Origin: an uncultured Clostridia bacterium
Lineage (GTDB): Bacteria > Bacillota > Clostridia > TANB77 > CAG-508
Direction of reading: 5' to 3'
NCBI GenBank assembly: GCA_944392425.1
Contig: CALXWM010000012.1
Span: 1-38,054 of the forward strand
Length of the DNA stretch: 38,054 nucleotides
Shown in pieces: positions 15,564 to 23,120 of the stretch; position 1 is the stretch's first letter; each line of letters begins with the position of its first letter. The notes beneath the pieces are model-generated. The model ran no database searches and was not told where the DNA came from. It was given only the letters and a program-made list of their open reading frames with translations. The position numbers and the translations under genes are program-made.

Positions 15564-16682
15564 TTAAACCAAATTTTCAGGATTTAATGGTTTCAATTCT
15601 TCAAGCACAAACTTGCCATCTTTTCTTACTAAAACATCATCAAAATAAATTTCACCGCCACCATATTCAGGTGTTTGAATATTTACAATATCCCAATGTA
15701 TACTTGAACGATTTCCATTATCGCTCTCTTCTAAACTATCACCTGGTGTAAAATGAAAACTTCCTTTTATTTTTTCATCAAATAAAGTATCTCCAATTGG
15801 TCTTTCTATATATGGATTTAATCCTAAGGCAAACTCTCCAATATATCTACTACCTTCATCTGTGTCTAAGATTTCATTTAACTCTTTAGTTTTATTAGAT
15901 GTTGCCTTAATTATTTTTCCATTTTCAAATTCGAATCTAATGCTATTGAATAGTATTCCATTATATCTTGTTTCTGTATTATATGTTATGTAACCATTTA
16001 CGCTAGTTTTTACTGGCGCTGTTGCTACTTCTCCATCTGGAATATTAAATGTTCCCATATATTTTTCTGCTGGTATTCCTTCTATACTAAATCTTAAATC
16101 AGTTCCATTTCCTAATATGTGAACATTTTTGGTTTTATTCATTAATTCAACTAAATTATCCATCGCTTTTGACATTTTGTCATAATCCAATGTACAAACA
16201 TTGAAATAAAAATCTTCAAATTCTTCAGTATTCATATTACTCATTTGTGCCATTGAACTATTTGGATATCTTAGTATGCACCATTTTGTATTTTTTACTC
16301 TCTCTTCCAAGTGTACCGGTAAAGTATAATATTTATTATATATTTCCATTTTCTCTTTTGAAATTCCGTTTAGCTCGGCTGTATTTGTACTTGCTCTTAT
16401 GCCGATATAGCAATCCATGTCTTGCATTCTTTGCAAATCATGTTTGGCATAAAGTTTTATTTGCTCTGTCGATGCATTTAGCAGCATTTCTCTCATAACT
16501 TCATAATCAATTATATTGAAGAATGGAAGTGAACCCATATTTTCAGCTTGTTTTATTAATTCTTTCCCTAAAGGTACGGCGTCCATTCCAATTATTTCTA
16601 TTAGTATTTTTTCGTCTTGCTTTAATTCTACAGAATGATGTAATAAATTTTTGGCTAATTTTTCAATTCTTGTATCTTTCAT
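15564..16682 (-). CDS. M29-family aminopeptidase (AmpS/PepS-like)
   Basis: A 372-residue cytosolic metallo-aminopeptidase of family M29. The early part (LAKNLLHHSVELKQDEKILIE) is typical of the AmpS N-terminus. The metal-binding C-terminal half has NGTDLRFSIEG, FNIPDGEVATAPVK, IGEFALGLNP and SSIHWDIV, with the family's E-E-H-H-D metal ligands in those blocks. The start at 16682 has an AAGGAG SD about 11 nt upstream. It probably trims peptides for amino acid recycling. It follows a CYTH gene by 34 nt, so it is likely co-transcribed. Confidence 0.9.
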   Translation of the reverse strand: MKDTRIEKLAKNLLHHSVELKQDEKILIEIIGMDAVPLGKELIKQAENMGSLPFFNIIDYEVMREMLLNASTEQIKLYAKHDLQRMQDMDCYIGIRASTNTAELNGISKEKMEIYNKYYTLPVHLEERVKNTKWCILRYPNSSMAQMSNMNTEEFEDFYFNVCTLDYDKMSKAMDNLVELMNKTKNVHILGNGTDLRFSIEGIPAEKYMGTFNIPDGEVATAPVKTSVNGYITYNTETRYNGILFNSIRFEFENGKIIKATSNKTKELNEILDTDEGSRYIGEFALGLNPYIERPIGDTLFDEKIKGSFHFTPGDSLEESDNGNRSSIHWDIVNIQTPEYGGGEIYFDDVLVRKDGKFVLEELKPLNPENLV

Positions 16683-16716
16683 AACTTTTTTACTCCTTAT
16701 TTATAAATATGTCTTA

Positions 16717-17355
16717 TCAATCAATTATTTTTGGCATTGGTAATCCGAACTTCACATCCTTATATATTTGAATATTTTGCTCTCTACATAAGCTAGTATA
16801 CTTATCATCCCAAGATAATCTATATGCATTTTTTAAGTCTAAATTTAAACATTTAACCCAACTAACAATATTATTTTCAGCATTTTTCTCATCGCCTTTG
16901 TTTTCTATCTCAAGGGCTATTCCAAAAGGATATTTATCCACAACAATTTCAATATTATAATTAGCAAATATATTTCTGTATCTTTCATATGATTCTACTT
17001 TTTTCATGTGAATAACATTCTCTAATAAAAATATCAAATTATCTAGTTGAATATAATTAAAATCCACCTCAATCTCTTCTTCTTTGTTTACCAATCCCTT
17101 AGTAGTTTCTTTCAATCTCTTTTTCCAACTAACTTTACAGCTTGCTTCATCATTAGAAACATCTTTAGAGCATCTAACTCTAAATCTCCCATCAATATCT
17201 TTGTTATAAAAAGACATTTCTTTTAAAGGATGGTCATACTGAATAGTTAACTCATAAAAGCATCCTTTATACTTCAATTCTTTGTTATTTTTTAGCTGCT
17301 CTAATAATTTTTGATAATGTTTTTCATTAAAATAATATCTTATTTCTGTTTCCAT
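16717..17355 (-). CDS. CYTH-like domain protein (triphosphate tunnel fold)
   Basis: This 212-residue protein has the features of the CYTH/triphosphate-tunnel fold: an N-terminal alternating E.E.R motif (ETEIRYYF), then GRFRVRCS, SCKVSWKKR, EEEIEVDF, ESYERYR and DKYPFGIALEIE. These alternating charged strands would line the tunnel. Family members hydrolyse tripolyphosphate or thiamine triphosphate, or act as class IV adenylate cyclase; the first-motif R in place of K makes the activity uncertain. The SD is AGGAGA. It lies between an APH-type kinase and an aminopeptidase. Confidence 0.75.
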   Translation of the reverse strand: METEIRYYFNEKHYQKLLEQLKNNKELKYKGCFYELTIQYDHPLKEMSFYNKDIDGRFRVRCSKDVSNDEASCKVSWKKRLKETTKGLVNKEEEIEVDFNYIQLDNLIFLLENVIHMKKVESYERYRNIFANYNIEIVVDKYPFGIALEIENKGDEKNAENNIVSWVKCLNLDLKNAYRLSWDDKYTSLCREQNIQIYKDVKFGLPMPKIID

Positions 17356-17386
17356 TAGTTTCTCCTATATTTTAAAATTATACGTC

Positions 17387-17449
17387 TTAATTTGCTCTAT
17401 ATTTTGTTTCTTCTTTATTCAAAACTAATATTAAATTCAATTTTTTCAT
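17387..17449 (-). CDS. Possible 20-codon peptide ORF
   Basis: An ATG at 17449 with a well-spaced AGGAG SD opens 20 codons (MKKLNLILVLNKEETKYRAN) and stops before the CYTH gene's own SD. It could be a leader peptide or the remnant of a lost gene. Only the SD and position support it. Confidence 0.25.
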   Translation of the reverse strand: MKKLNLILVLNKEETKYRAN

Positions 17450-17474
17450 AAATAGCTCCTATAATTTGTTAATT

Positions 17475-18263
17475 CTACAAATATTCTTCTATCAATTTCT
17501 TCTTTACTTCAAAGCTCTCTTTTGTAGATGTATCAAAACTATTTTTTGTAAGCAAATAATCAATCCACTTTAATGCAATACTTTTTATGTATGGTAATTC
17601 AATTTCTTTATTTTGAGTTTCACTTTCATAGTAGGAATCAATGAATGTTTTTATCTTATCTAATTCAGCACCTCTGCTTTTAGATAAGAATAATAATGAA
17701 ATTGTTATTGCAACATCATAAACAGATGGACCGAATTTTGCATCGTCAAAATCTATAAAACCAATTTCATCTTTATTTATAAAGATATTATCCTTTGTTA
17801 AATCAAAATGTAAAATTGATTTTCTTTTAAATTCAGTTTCTAAATTAAAATCAATATGTTTTAGATTAAAAGTTACATTTTCTGTTAAATCATGTAGTCT
17901 ACGTATCTCTTTAGCAAGTTTTAAAATGGTTTTATTATCAACTGTTTGTATAATATCTTTTAATTGGCTACCTTCTAGAAAAGAATACATTACAATGTAC
18001 TTATCATTGTATTTTTTATAATATTCTTTATTTTTGGTTTGTATAATTCTAGGTACATATAAATTGTTTTCATTTAAAAAATTATGAAGCTTTATCATGG
18101 ATTGTGTATGTTCTAAACTATTATACATTTTAAAAATGTATGTGTTATTGTTGCTTTTAATAATATATACATTACCATCAGTAGAGTCAAAATTTTTTGT
18201 TATATTATTTATTTGAATTTCATAGCTTTCTTTTATAATCTTTTCTAAATTATTATCATTCAT
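17475..18263 (-). CDS. APH-family phosphotransferase (aminoglycoside/choline kinase-like)
   Basis: This 262-residue protein has the aminoglycoside-phosphotransferase kinase fold. The N-terminal lobe holds the nucleotide strand pair with NTYIFKMYN (the ATP-binding Lys). The Brenner motif LHFDLTKDNIFIN supplies the catalytic Asp and Asn, and GFIDFDDAKFGP is the DFG-equivalent metal site. It is most like homoserine/choline-kinase-type APH proteins; resistance activity is not implied. The ATG at 18263 lies 6 nt after GGAG, and the upstream ATG overlaps that SD. It has its own promoter, divergent from the amidase. Confidence 0.82.
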   Translation of the reverse strand: MNDNNLEKIIKESYEIQINNITKNFDSTDGNVYIIKSNNNTYIFKMYNSLEHTQSMIKLHNFLNENNLYVPRIIQTKNKEYYKKYNDKYIVMYSFLEGSQLKDIIQTVDNKTILKLAKEIRRLHDLTENVTFNLKHIDFNLETEFKRKSILHFDLTKDNIFINKDEIGFIDFDDAKFGPSVYDVAITISLLFLSKSRGAELDKIKTFIDSYYESETQNKEIELPYIKSIALKWIDYLLTKNSFDTSTKESFEVKKKLIEEYL

Positions 18264-18302
18264 TGCTAGCTCCATAACTTTATATTAAATCCTTTTTTGA
18301 TA

Positions 18303-18331
18303 ATAATATCATTATAATATTAGATAGTCAA
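18303..18331 (-). promoter_or_regulatory. Promoter of the APH-type kinase gene
   Basis: Minus strand TTGACT (18326-18331), 17-nt spacer, TATTAT (18303-18308). An overlapping TTGACA ... TATAAT reading with a 15-nt spacer is also present. It is divergent from the amidase promoter and about 40 nt from it. Confidence 0.6.
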
Positions 18332-18372
18332 TGTCAAAATTCCTATACTACTAGATATAGCTAGACAATTTA

Positions 18373-18401
18373 TTGACATGGTAATAAGATTTGTCTATAA
18401 T
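18373..18401 (+). promoter_or_regulatory. Consensus promoter of the amidase gene
   Basis: A perfect TTGACA (18373-18378) and a perfect TATAAT (18396-18401) with a 17-nt spacer. The leader is only about 18 nt before the ATG at 18426. This is a strong housekeeping-type promoter. Confidence 0.85.
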
Positions 18402-18425
18402 TAATTTAGAAAGGATATGGAATTT

Positions 18426-19139
18426 ATGAGTAAAAAATATCACATTTTTAAAAGACCTAATAAAAATATTAGAGTTAATGTTGAAGAAAAAATATTACCA
18501 AACAATTCTTCAAATTTGTTGGGACCTCAAGTTCCTAAATATATTGTTATCCACGAAGTATCACTTGGAACGGGAAAAAGTCCATCTGAATTTAATATGG
18601 AACATTATTATAAAAAGATTTATGATGCTGGACAGTCTGGCAGTACTATTGGTTATCATTATTTAGTTGGTGATAATAGCATATATCATTTTATACCTGA
18701 TAATATAGCTACTGGACATACTGGTACAGATTTTGGTAATCACAAAAGTATTGGTGTTGAAAGATTAATTTGTAAAGGTATAAATTATGAATATGCTATT
18801 CATAATCAAGCTAAACTTATCGCTACATTAATGCTAAAACATAACATACCTTTAAGTAATGTAATTACTCATAAAGAAATGCAATTAAGATATGGTTCAG
18901 AGGAAAGAAGAAATAATCCAAAGCAATGTCCAGGAAGGTTAATTGCTGGGTTTAGAGGCACATTGAATGACTTTAGAACTGAAATCAAAAGATGTTTTAT
19001 ACATGGTTGGTTTTTTAATGAATTATTAGATGAAAAAACTATAAATAAAATCCCTGACGTAATGGCTTGGGCACAAAGAAAATACATGGAAAAACAAGGC
19101 AGAATGAAAAATATAAATAAGGATGATATTGAAAGATAA
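18426..19139 (+). CDS. N-acetylmuramoyl-L-alanine amidase (Amidase_2 type), no signal peptide
   Basis: A 237-residue zinc amidase that would cut the MurNAc-L-Ala bond of peptidoglycan. The Amidase_2 fold is visible as PKYIVIHEVS (first Zn His), IGYHYLVGDNSIYHFIPD, GTDFGNHKSIGVE, and the late VITHKEM ... QCPG block that carries the other metal ligands. There is no signal peptide or cell-wall binding domain; the end is a basic helical tail. That fits an intracellular or phage-type lysin. The first ATG (18417) is too close to the AAAGGA SD, so 18426 is preferred. It is one of only two plus-strand genes, with its own consensus promoter. Confidence 0.85.
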   Translation: MSKKYHIFKRPNKNIRVNVEEKILPNNSSNLLGPQVPKYIVIHEVSLGTGKSPSEFNMEHYYKKIYDAGQSGSTIGYHYLVGDNSIYHFIPDNIATGHTGTDFGNHKSIGVERLICKGINYEYAIHNQAKLIATLMLKHNIPLSNVITHKEMQLRYGSEERRNNPKQCPGRLIAGFRGTLNDFRTEIKRCFIHGWFFNELLDEKTINKIPDVMAWAQRKYMEKQGRMKNINKDDIER

Positions 19140-19147
19140 AATAATAA

Positions 19148-19168
19148 AGACCCTCTTTCGAGGGAAGA
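19148..19168. terminator. Terminator-like hairpin after the amidase gene
   Basis: The perfect hairpin CCCTC-TTTC-GAGGG lies 12 nt after the amidase stop. On the plus strand it is followed by an A-rich run, then TTTTCTTTT. On the minus strand it is followed by TCTTTATTATTTT, so it may work in both directions, also ending transcripts from the trmR side. Confidence 0.55.
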
Positions 19169-19308
19169 AAAAAGGTTTTCTTTTATTTGCTTGTCTGTTT
19201 TGTTTTTTGTCTAACTATACCAAAATAAAGGCTATTATCCAAAAGATTGCTCCTAAAATTGGCAATACTAGGCTTCCAGTAAAAATTGCTATTATTAAGC
19301 AAATTATG

Positions 19309-19899
19309 TCAATATGTCGGCTTTTTCAGTTTGGTTATAGCCAATCCATCTCCTACTTCTAATATTTTAGTATCTAGTCTAGGATTATCTGTTGTAAGTT
19401 TTATATATTCACGTAAATGAGTTACAGCAGTACGTTGTTTATGTTTATTATAATCACTCATAACATAACCTTTGTATAAAATATTATCTGCAAATATGAT
19501 TCCATCATCTTTTATAAGCCTTAGAGCTTGCTCCAAAAAGAATGGATATTTACCTTTTGCTGCATCTATAAATACCATATCATATTTCTTATTAATTGTA
19601 GGAAGTATTTCTACTGCATCTCCTTCAAGTATATTAATTGTTTTTCCATCTTCTATAATTTTTATGTTTTCTTTAGCTTCTTTTATTCTTTCTTCATCTC
19701 TTTCTATTGTATCAATAAATCCGCCTTTTTCAAGAAACTTTGAAAAACATATAGCAGAATAGCCAACAGCTGTTCCTATTTCAAGGATTGCTGTTGGTTT
19801 TATTTCTTTCATTATATTTTCAATTACTTCTAAAGTGTCATCCATTATTATTGGAATATGCTCATTTAATGCTTTTACTTTTATCTCTTCTAGATTCAT
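19309..19899 (-). CDS. trmR: TrmR-like O-methyltransferase (tRNA 5-hydroxyuridine)
   Basis: This 196-residue SAM-dependent methyltransferase belongs to the caffeoyl-CoA O-methyltransferase-like group that includes B. subtilis YrrM/TrmR, which methylates 5-hydroxyuridine at tRNA position 34. The SAM site is ILEIGTAVGYSAICF (near residue 38-52), with IDTIERDEERI for the adenine-ribose contact and MVFIDAAKGKYPFF and FADNILYKG for the metal/substrate side. AGGAG precedes the ATG at 19899. It starts 8 nt after typA, so the two are co-transcribed. Confidence 0.82.
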   Translation of the reverse strand: MNLEEIKVKALNEHIPIIMDDTLEVIENIMKEIKPTAILEIGTAVGYSAICFSKFLEKGGFIDTIERDEERIKEAKENIKIIEDGKTINILEGDAVEILPTINKKYDMVFIDAAKGKYPFFLEQALRLIKDDGIIFADNILYKGYVMSDYNKHKQRTAVTHLREYIKLTTDNPRLDTKILEVGDGLAITKLKKPTY

Positions 19900-19907
19900 T
19901 TTTACTC

Positions 19908-21728
19908 CTAGTCGTTTTGAGCTCTCTTTGCTTGTCTTTCTCTTGTTTTTGTATCTAATATTCTCTTTCTGAGTCTAATATTTTTTGGAGTTACTTCAAC
20001 TAGCTCATCATCTGCAATAAATTCGATTGATTGTTCTAGTGACATTTTTAGTGGTGGAACTAAACGAAGTGCATCATCTGAACCCGATGCTCTTGTATTT
20101 GTTAAATGTTTTTCTTTACATACGTTTATAGATATATCTTCATTTCTTGAGTTTATACCTACTATCATTCCTTCATATACTTCTACACCTGCCCCTATTA
20201 ATAGTTCTCCTCTTAATTGTGCATTGTATAGTCCATATGTTATTGATGTTCCAGCTTCGAATGCAACTAGAACTCCTCTTGTTCTTGATTGAATTTCTCC
20301 TTTATATGGTTCATAGTCTTTGAATACGCTTGCCATTGTTCCTTCACCTTTTGTATCTGTTAGGAATTCTGTTCTATAACCAATTAATCCTCTTGAAGGA
20401 ATTTCAAATTCAATTTTTGTATGTCCTGGTTCTGCTGGTTCCATATTTATCATTTCAGCTTTTCTTCTGCCTAATTTTTCTATAACGTTTCCAACGCTGT
20501 CATCTGGTACATTTACACTAAGTGTTTCGATTGGTTCGCATTTTACTCCATCTATATCTTTGAATATAACTTTTGGACGAGATACTAGTAGTTCAAATCC
20601 TTCTCTTCTCATATTTTCGATTAATATAGATAAATGTAATTCTCCTCTACCACAAACTTCAAAGCTTTCTGCCTTATCTGTTTCTTTTACTCTTAATGAT
20701 ACATTTCTTTCAAGTTCTTTGAATAGTCTATCTCTAATATGTCTTGATGTAACGAATTTTCCTTCTTTGCCAGCAAGAGGTCCATCATTAACACTAAATG
20801 TCATTGATACTGTTGGTTCGTCTATATTTACAAATGGGATTTTTTCTGGATTGTCTAAGTCGCAAATTGTATCTCCTATATTTATATCTGATATACCTGA
20901 TACAGCTACTATATCTCCTGCTTGTATTTCTTCTGCTTCGACTCTTTTTAATCCTTCATAAGTAAATAGTTTTGCAAGTTTTCCTTGAGTAGTTTTGTCT
21001 TCTTTACAAATACTAACTGCTTGACCTGCTTTTATTGTTCCTCTTTCTACTCTACCTACTGCTATTCTTCCTAAATAATCATCATAGTCTATGTTAGATA
21101 CTAATAATTGCATTGGCCCATCTATTTCACATTTTGGTGGTTTTATATAGTCAATTATTGTATCAAATATACAAGTGATGTTATCGCTTTCATCGTTTAA
21201 ATTCATTTTAGCAATTCCATTTTTAGCTGATGCATATATAACAGGGAAATCTAATTGTTCATCTGTTGCATTTAAGTCCATAAATAACTCTAATACTTTA
21301 TCAACTGCTTTTAATGGATTTGCACCCGGTCTATCTATTTTATTTATTACAACTATTGGTTGTAAATTTAGTGCTAGAGATTTTTTTAGAACTTCTCTTG
21401 TTTGAGGCATTGGTCCATCAAATGCATCAACAACAAGTAAAACACCATCAACTGTTTTTAAAACTCTTTCAACTTCTCCTTCAAAGTCAGCATGGCCTGG
21501 AGTATCTACTATGTTTATTTTTACGCCATTATACATAACTGATGTGTTTTTTGAAAGTATTGTTATTCCTCTTTCTCTTTCCAAATCATTAGAGTCCATT
21601 ACTCTTTCTTGTACTTGCTCGTTTTCTCTAAATACATGGCTTTGTCTAAGTAATGCGTCAACTAAAGTTGTTTTTCCATGGTCAACGTGTGCGATTATTG
21701 CTATATTTCTTATTTTTTCATTTATCAT
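19908..21728 (-). CDS. typA: Translational GTPase TypA/BipA
   Basis: This 606-residue ribosome-associated GTPase is involved in 50S assembly and stress adaptation. Motifs: G1 AHVDHGKTTL near residue 13-22, RERGITILSK (switch I), DTPGHADFEGEV (G3), NKIDRPGA (G4), SAKNG (G5). EF-G-like domains II, III and V follow, with the TypA-specific C-terminal domain ending KRILDTKTRERQAKRAQ. The length is normal. AGGGGGA precedes the ATG at 21728. Repeat copy B lies between rpsA and typA, ending 29 nt upstream of the ATG, so it forms part of the leader. Confidence 0.95.
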   Translation of the reverse strand: MINEKIRNIAIIAHVDHGKTTLVDALLRQSHVFRENEQVQERVMDSNDLERERGITILSKNTSVMYNGVKINIVDTPGHADFEGEVERVLKTVDGVLLVVDAFDGPMPQTREVLKKSLALNLQPIVVINKIDRPGANPLKAVDKVLELFMDLNATDEQLDFPVIYASAKNGIAKMNLNDESDNITCIFDTIIDYIKPPKCEIDGPMQLLVSNIDYDDYLGRIAVGRVERGTIKAGQAVSICKEDKTTQGKLAKLFTYEGLKRVEAEEIQAGDIVAVSGISDINIGDTICDLDNPEKIPFVNIDEPTVSMTFSVNDGPLAGKEGKFVTSRHIRDRLFKELERNVSLRVKETDKAESFEVCGRGELHLSILIENMRREGFELLVSRPKVIFKDIDGVKCEPIETLSVNVPDDSVGNVIEKLGRRKAEMINMEPAEPGHTKIEFEIPSRGLIGYRTEFLTDTKGEGTMASVFKDYEPYKGEIQSRTRGVLVAFEAGTSITYGLYNAQLRGELLIGAGVEVYEGMIVGINSRNEDISINVCKEKHLTNTRASGSDDALRLVPPLKMSLEQSIEFIADDELVEVTPKNIRLRKRILDTKTRERQAKRAQND

Positions 21729-21756
21729 TTTATTTTCCCCCTAAAAATATTTGCTT

Positions 21757-21941
21757 ATTACAATTCACAAAATTTTTTCTTAGATAAGCTCCAATATATG
21801 TTCTAGAGCATTTCAAGCGAACGCAGACGACTTCGGAGTGGAGTGCAGCGTGCGAGCGCTGAGCGAAGCGAACCGCGAAGTGAAATGCGAAAGAATGTAT
21901 ATTGGAGCTAAAATAAAGTTAATTTATCTGTGAATTGTAAT
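21757..21941. repeat. MITE-like palindromic repeat, copy B (complete)
   Basis: A 185-bp element. The outer inverted repeat is perfect over 13 bp: ATTACAATTCACA (21757-21769) / TGTGAATTGTAAT (21929-21941). The inner arms are AGCTCCAATATATGTTCT (21787-21804) and AGAATGTATATTGGAGCT (21892-21909), with two mismatches. The interior is GC-rich (AGCGAACGCAGACGACTTCG, then CAGCGTGCGAG). It sits 3 nt after the rpsA stop and upstream of typA. Confidence 0.75.
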
Positions 21942-21944
21942 ATA

Positions 21945-23012
21945 CTAATTTATTTCTTCACTATTGTATTCACTACTTGTACCTTCAAGTTCTTTTACTG
22001 AAAGTTCAATTTTCTTATTTTCTAAATCCAAATCTATAATTTTTGCATTTACTTTTTGGCCAACCTTTAGCTTTTCTTCTGGTTTAGCAATTCGTTCTTC
22101 ACAAATTTGTGAAATATGTATTAAACCTTCAATTCCTTTTTCAAGTTCTGCAAATGCTCCAAAAGGTACTAACTTTTTAATTTTTACTTTTACTATGTCA
22201 CCAACTTTGTAGTTTGCCTTTTTCCAAGGGTCTTCGCCCTTTCCTTCATAAATTAATTGCATTCTTTTATTTTCTTTATCTAATGCTTTTATTTTAACAT
22301 TAATTTCTTGCCCTTGTTTTAGGATATCATTTGGATTGGCATCTCGTTCCCAAGAGATTTCAGATACGTGAAGTAACCCTTGAACACCGTCAATATCTAT
22401 AAATGCTCCATATGAGCAAAGACTATTAACAGTACCTTTATATGTTTTTCCAACTTCCGCAGTAGCCCAGAATTCATCTTCCTTTTTCTTTTTTTCTTCA
22501 TCTAATATAACTTTTGCAGAACCAATTATTCTGTGTTCTTTAGGGTTATATTCAATTACTCTAAATCTAACTTTTTCTGTTTGATTGCCAGAAAGTGAAT
22601 GAGGAATAAATATTCTTATTCCTTTATAATCTACGATTAAGCCTTTATCATTTTTTTCTAAAACTGGCTCTTCGAAGATTTCGTTATTATTTACTTTTTC
22701 TTCGAATTCTTTTCTTGCTTCAATTCTTTTACGCTTTTTGCAAGATAAAAGTACATTTCCTTGTCCATCATTAAGTTTTATGACATCTGCTGTAATTTTA
22801 TCTCCCGGCTTTAATTCGTTTAAAGGATTGTCTTCAAGATTATATGAATACTCTCCTTTAGGTATTATTCCATCTGCTTTATAATTTAAGTCAACTATTA
22901 TTTCACCACTTTTTGTGATACTAATAATTGTTCCTTCTACTATTTTTCCAAGTTTTTCATCTTTCATAGAATTGTTTAATAATTCTTCAAAAGAAATATT
23001 TTCTTCATTCAT
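21945..23012 (-). CDS. rpsA: Ribosomal protein S1-like RNA-binding protein
   Basis: A 355-residue protein with four S1/OB-fold RNA-binding repeats. Repeat 1 is near residue 20 (GKIVEGTIISITKSGEIIVD), repeat 2 near 100 (degenerate), repeat 3 near 190 (GTVNSLCSYGAFIDIDGVQG), and repeat 4 near 275 (VKIKKLVPFGAFAELEKGIE). The last two have the strong G.F ... GL.H.S pattern. It helps mRNA bind the ribosome. In many Clostridia this gene is fused to ispH; here it stands alone. The ATG at 23012 is used because the one at 23024 directly abuts the SD. It follows the cmk-plsC fusion, as usual. Confidence 0.9.
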   Translation of the reverse strand: MNEENISFEELLNNSMKDEKLGKIVEGTIISITKSGEIIVDLNYKADGIIPKGEYSYNLEDNPLNELKPGDKITADVIKLNDGQGNVLLSCKKRKRIEARKEFEEKVNNNEIFEEPVLEKNDKGLIVDYKGIRIFIPHSLSGNQTEKVRFRVIEYNPKEHRIIGSAKVILDEEKKKKEDEFWATAEVGKTYKGTVNSLCSYGAFIDIDGVQGLLHVSEISWERDANPNDILKQGQEINVKIKALDKENKRMQLIYEGKGEDPWKKANYKVGDIVKVKIKKLVPFGAFAELEKGIEGLIHISQICEERIAKPEEKLKVGQKVNAKIIDLDLENKKIELSVKELEGTSSEYNSEEIN

Positions 23013-23053
23013 TAATTTTACCATTCCTTTTTTAGATTAGTTTATATATGTTT

Positions 23054-23089
23054 ATACAATATATATTCTTGAAAGAATGTATATTGTAT
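23054..23089. repeat. Minimal palindrome (end-to-end remnant of the MITE-like family)
   Basis: A 36-nt hairpin: ATACAATATATATTCT, 4-nt loop, AGAATGTATATTGTAT (16-bp stem with one mismatch that can pair as G-U). The arms equal the outer ends of the larger elements joined directly, so this looks like an internal-deletion form. It lies between cmk-plsC and rpsA. Confidence 0.65.
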
Positions 23090-23120
23090 TATTCTATATT
23101 TATAACTATTATATTATATA

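Noticed and set aside
19200..19325. Short hydrophobic minus-strand peptide after trmR (IICLIIAIFTGSLVLPILG...)
   Set aside because: It looks like a membrane helix, but no ATG, GTG or TTG opens the frame and no SD was found, so it was not listed as a gene.
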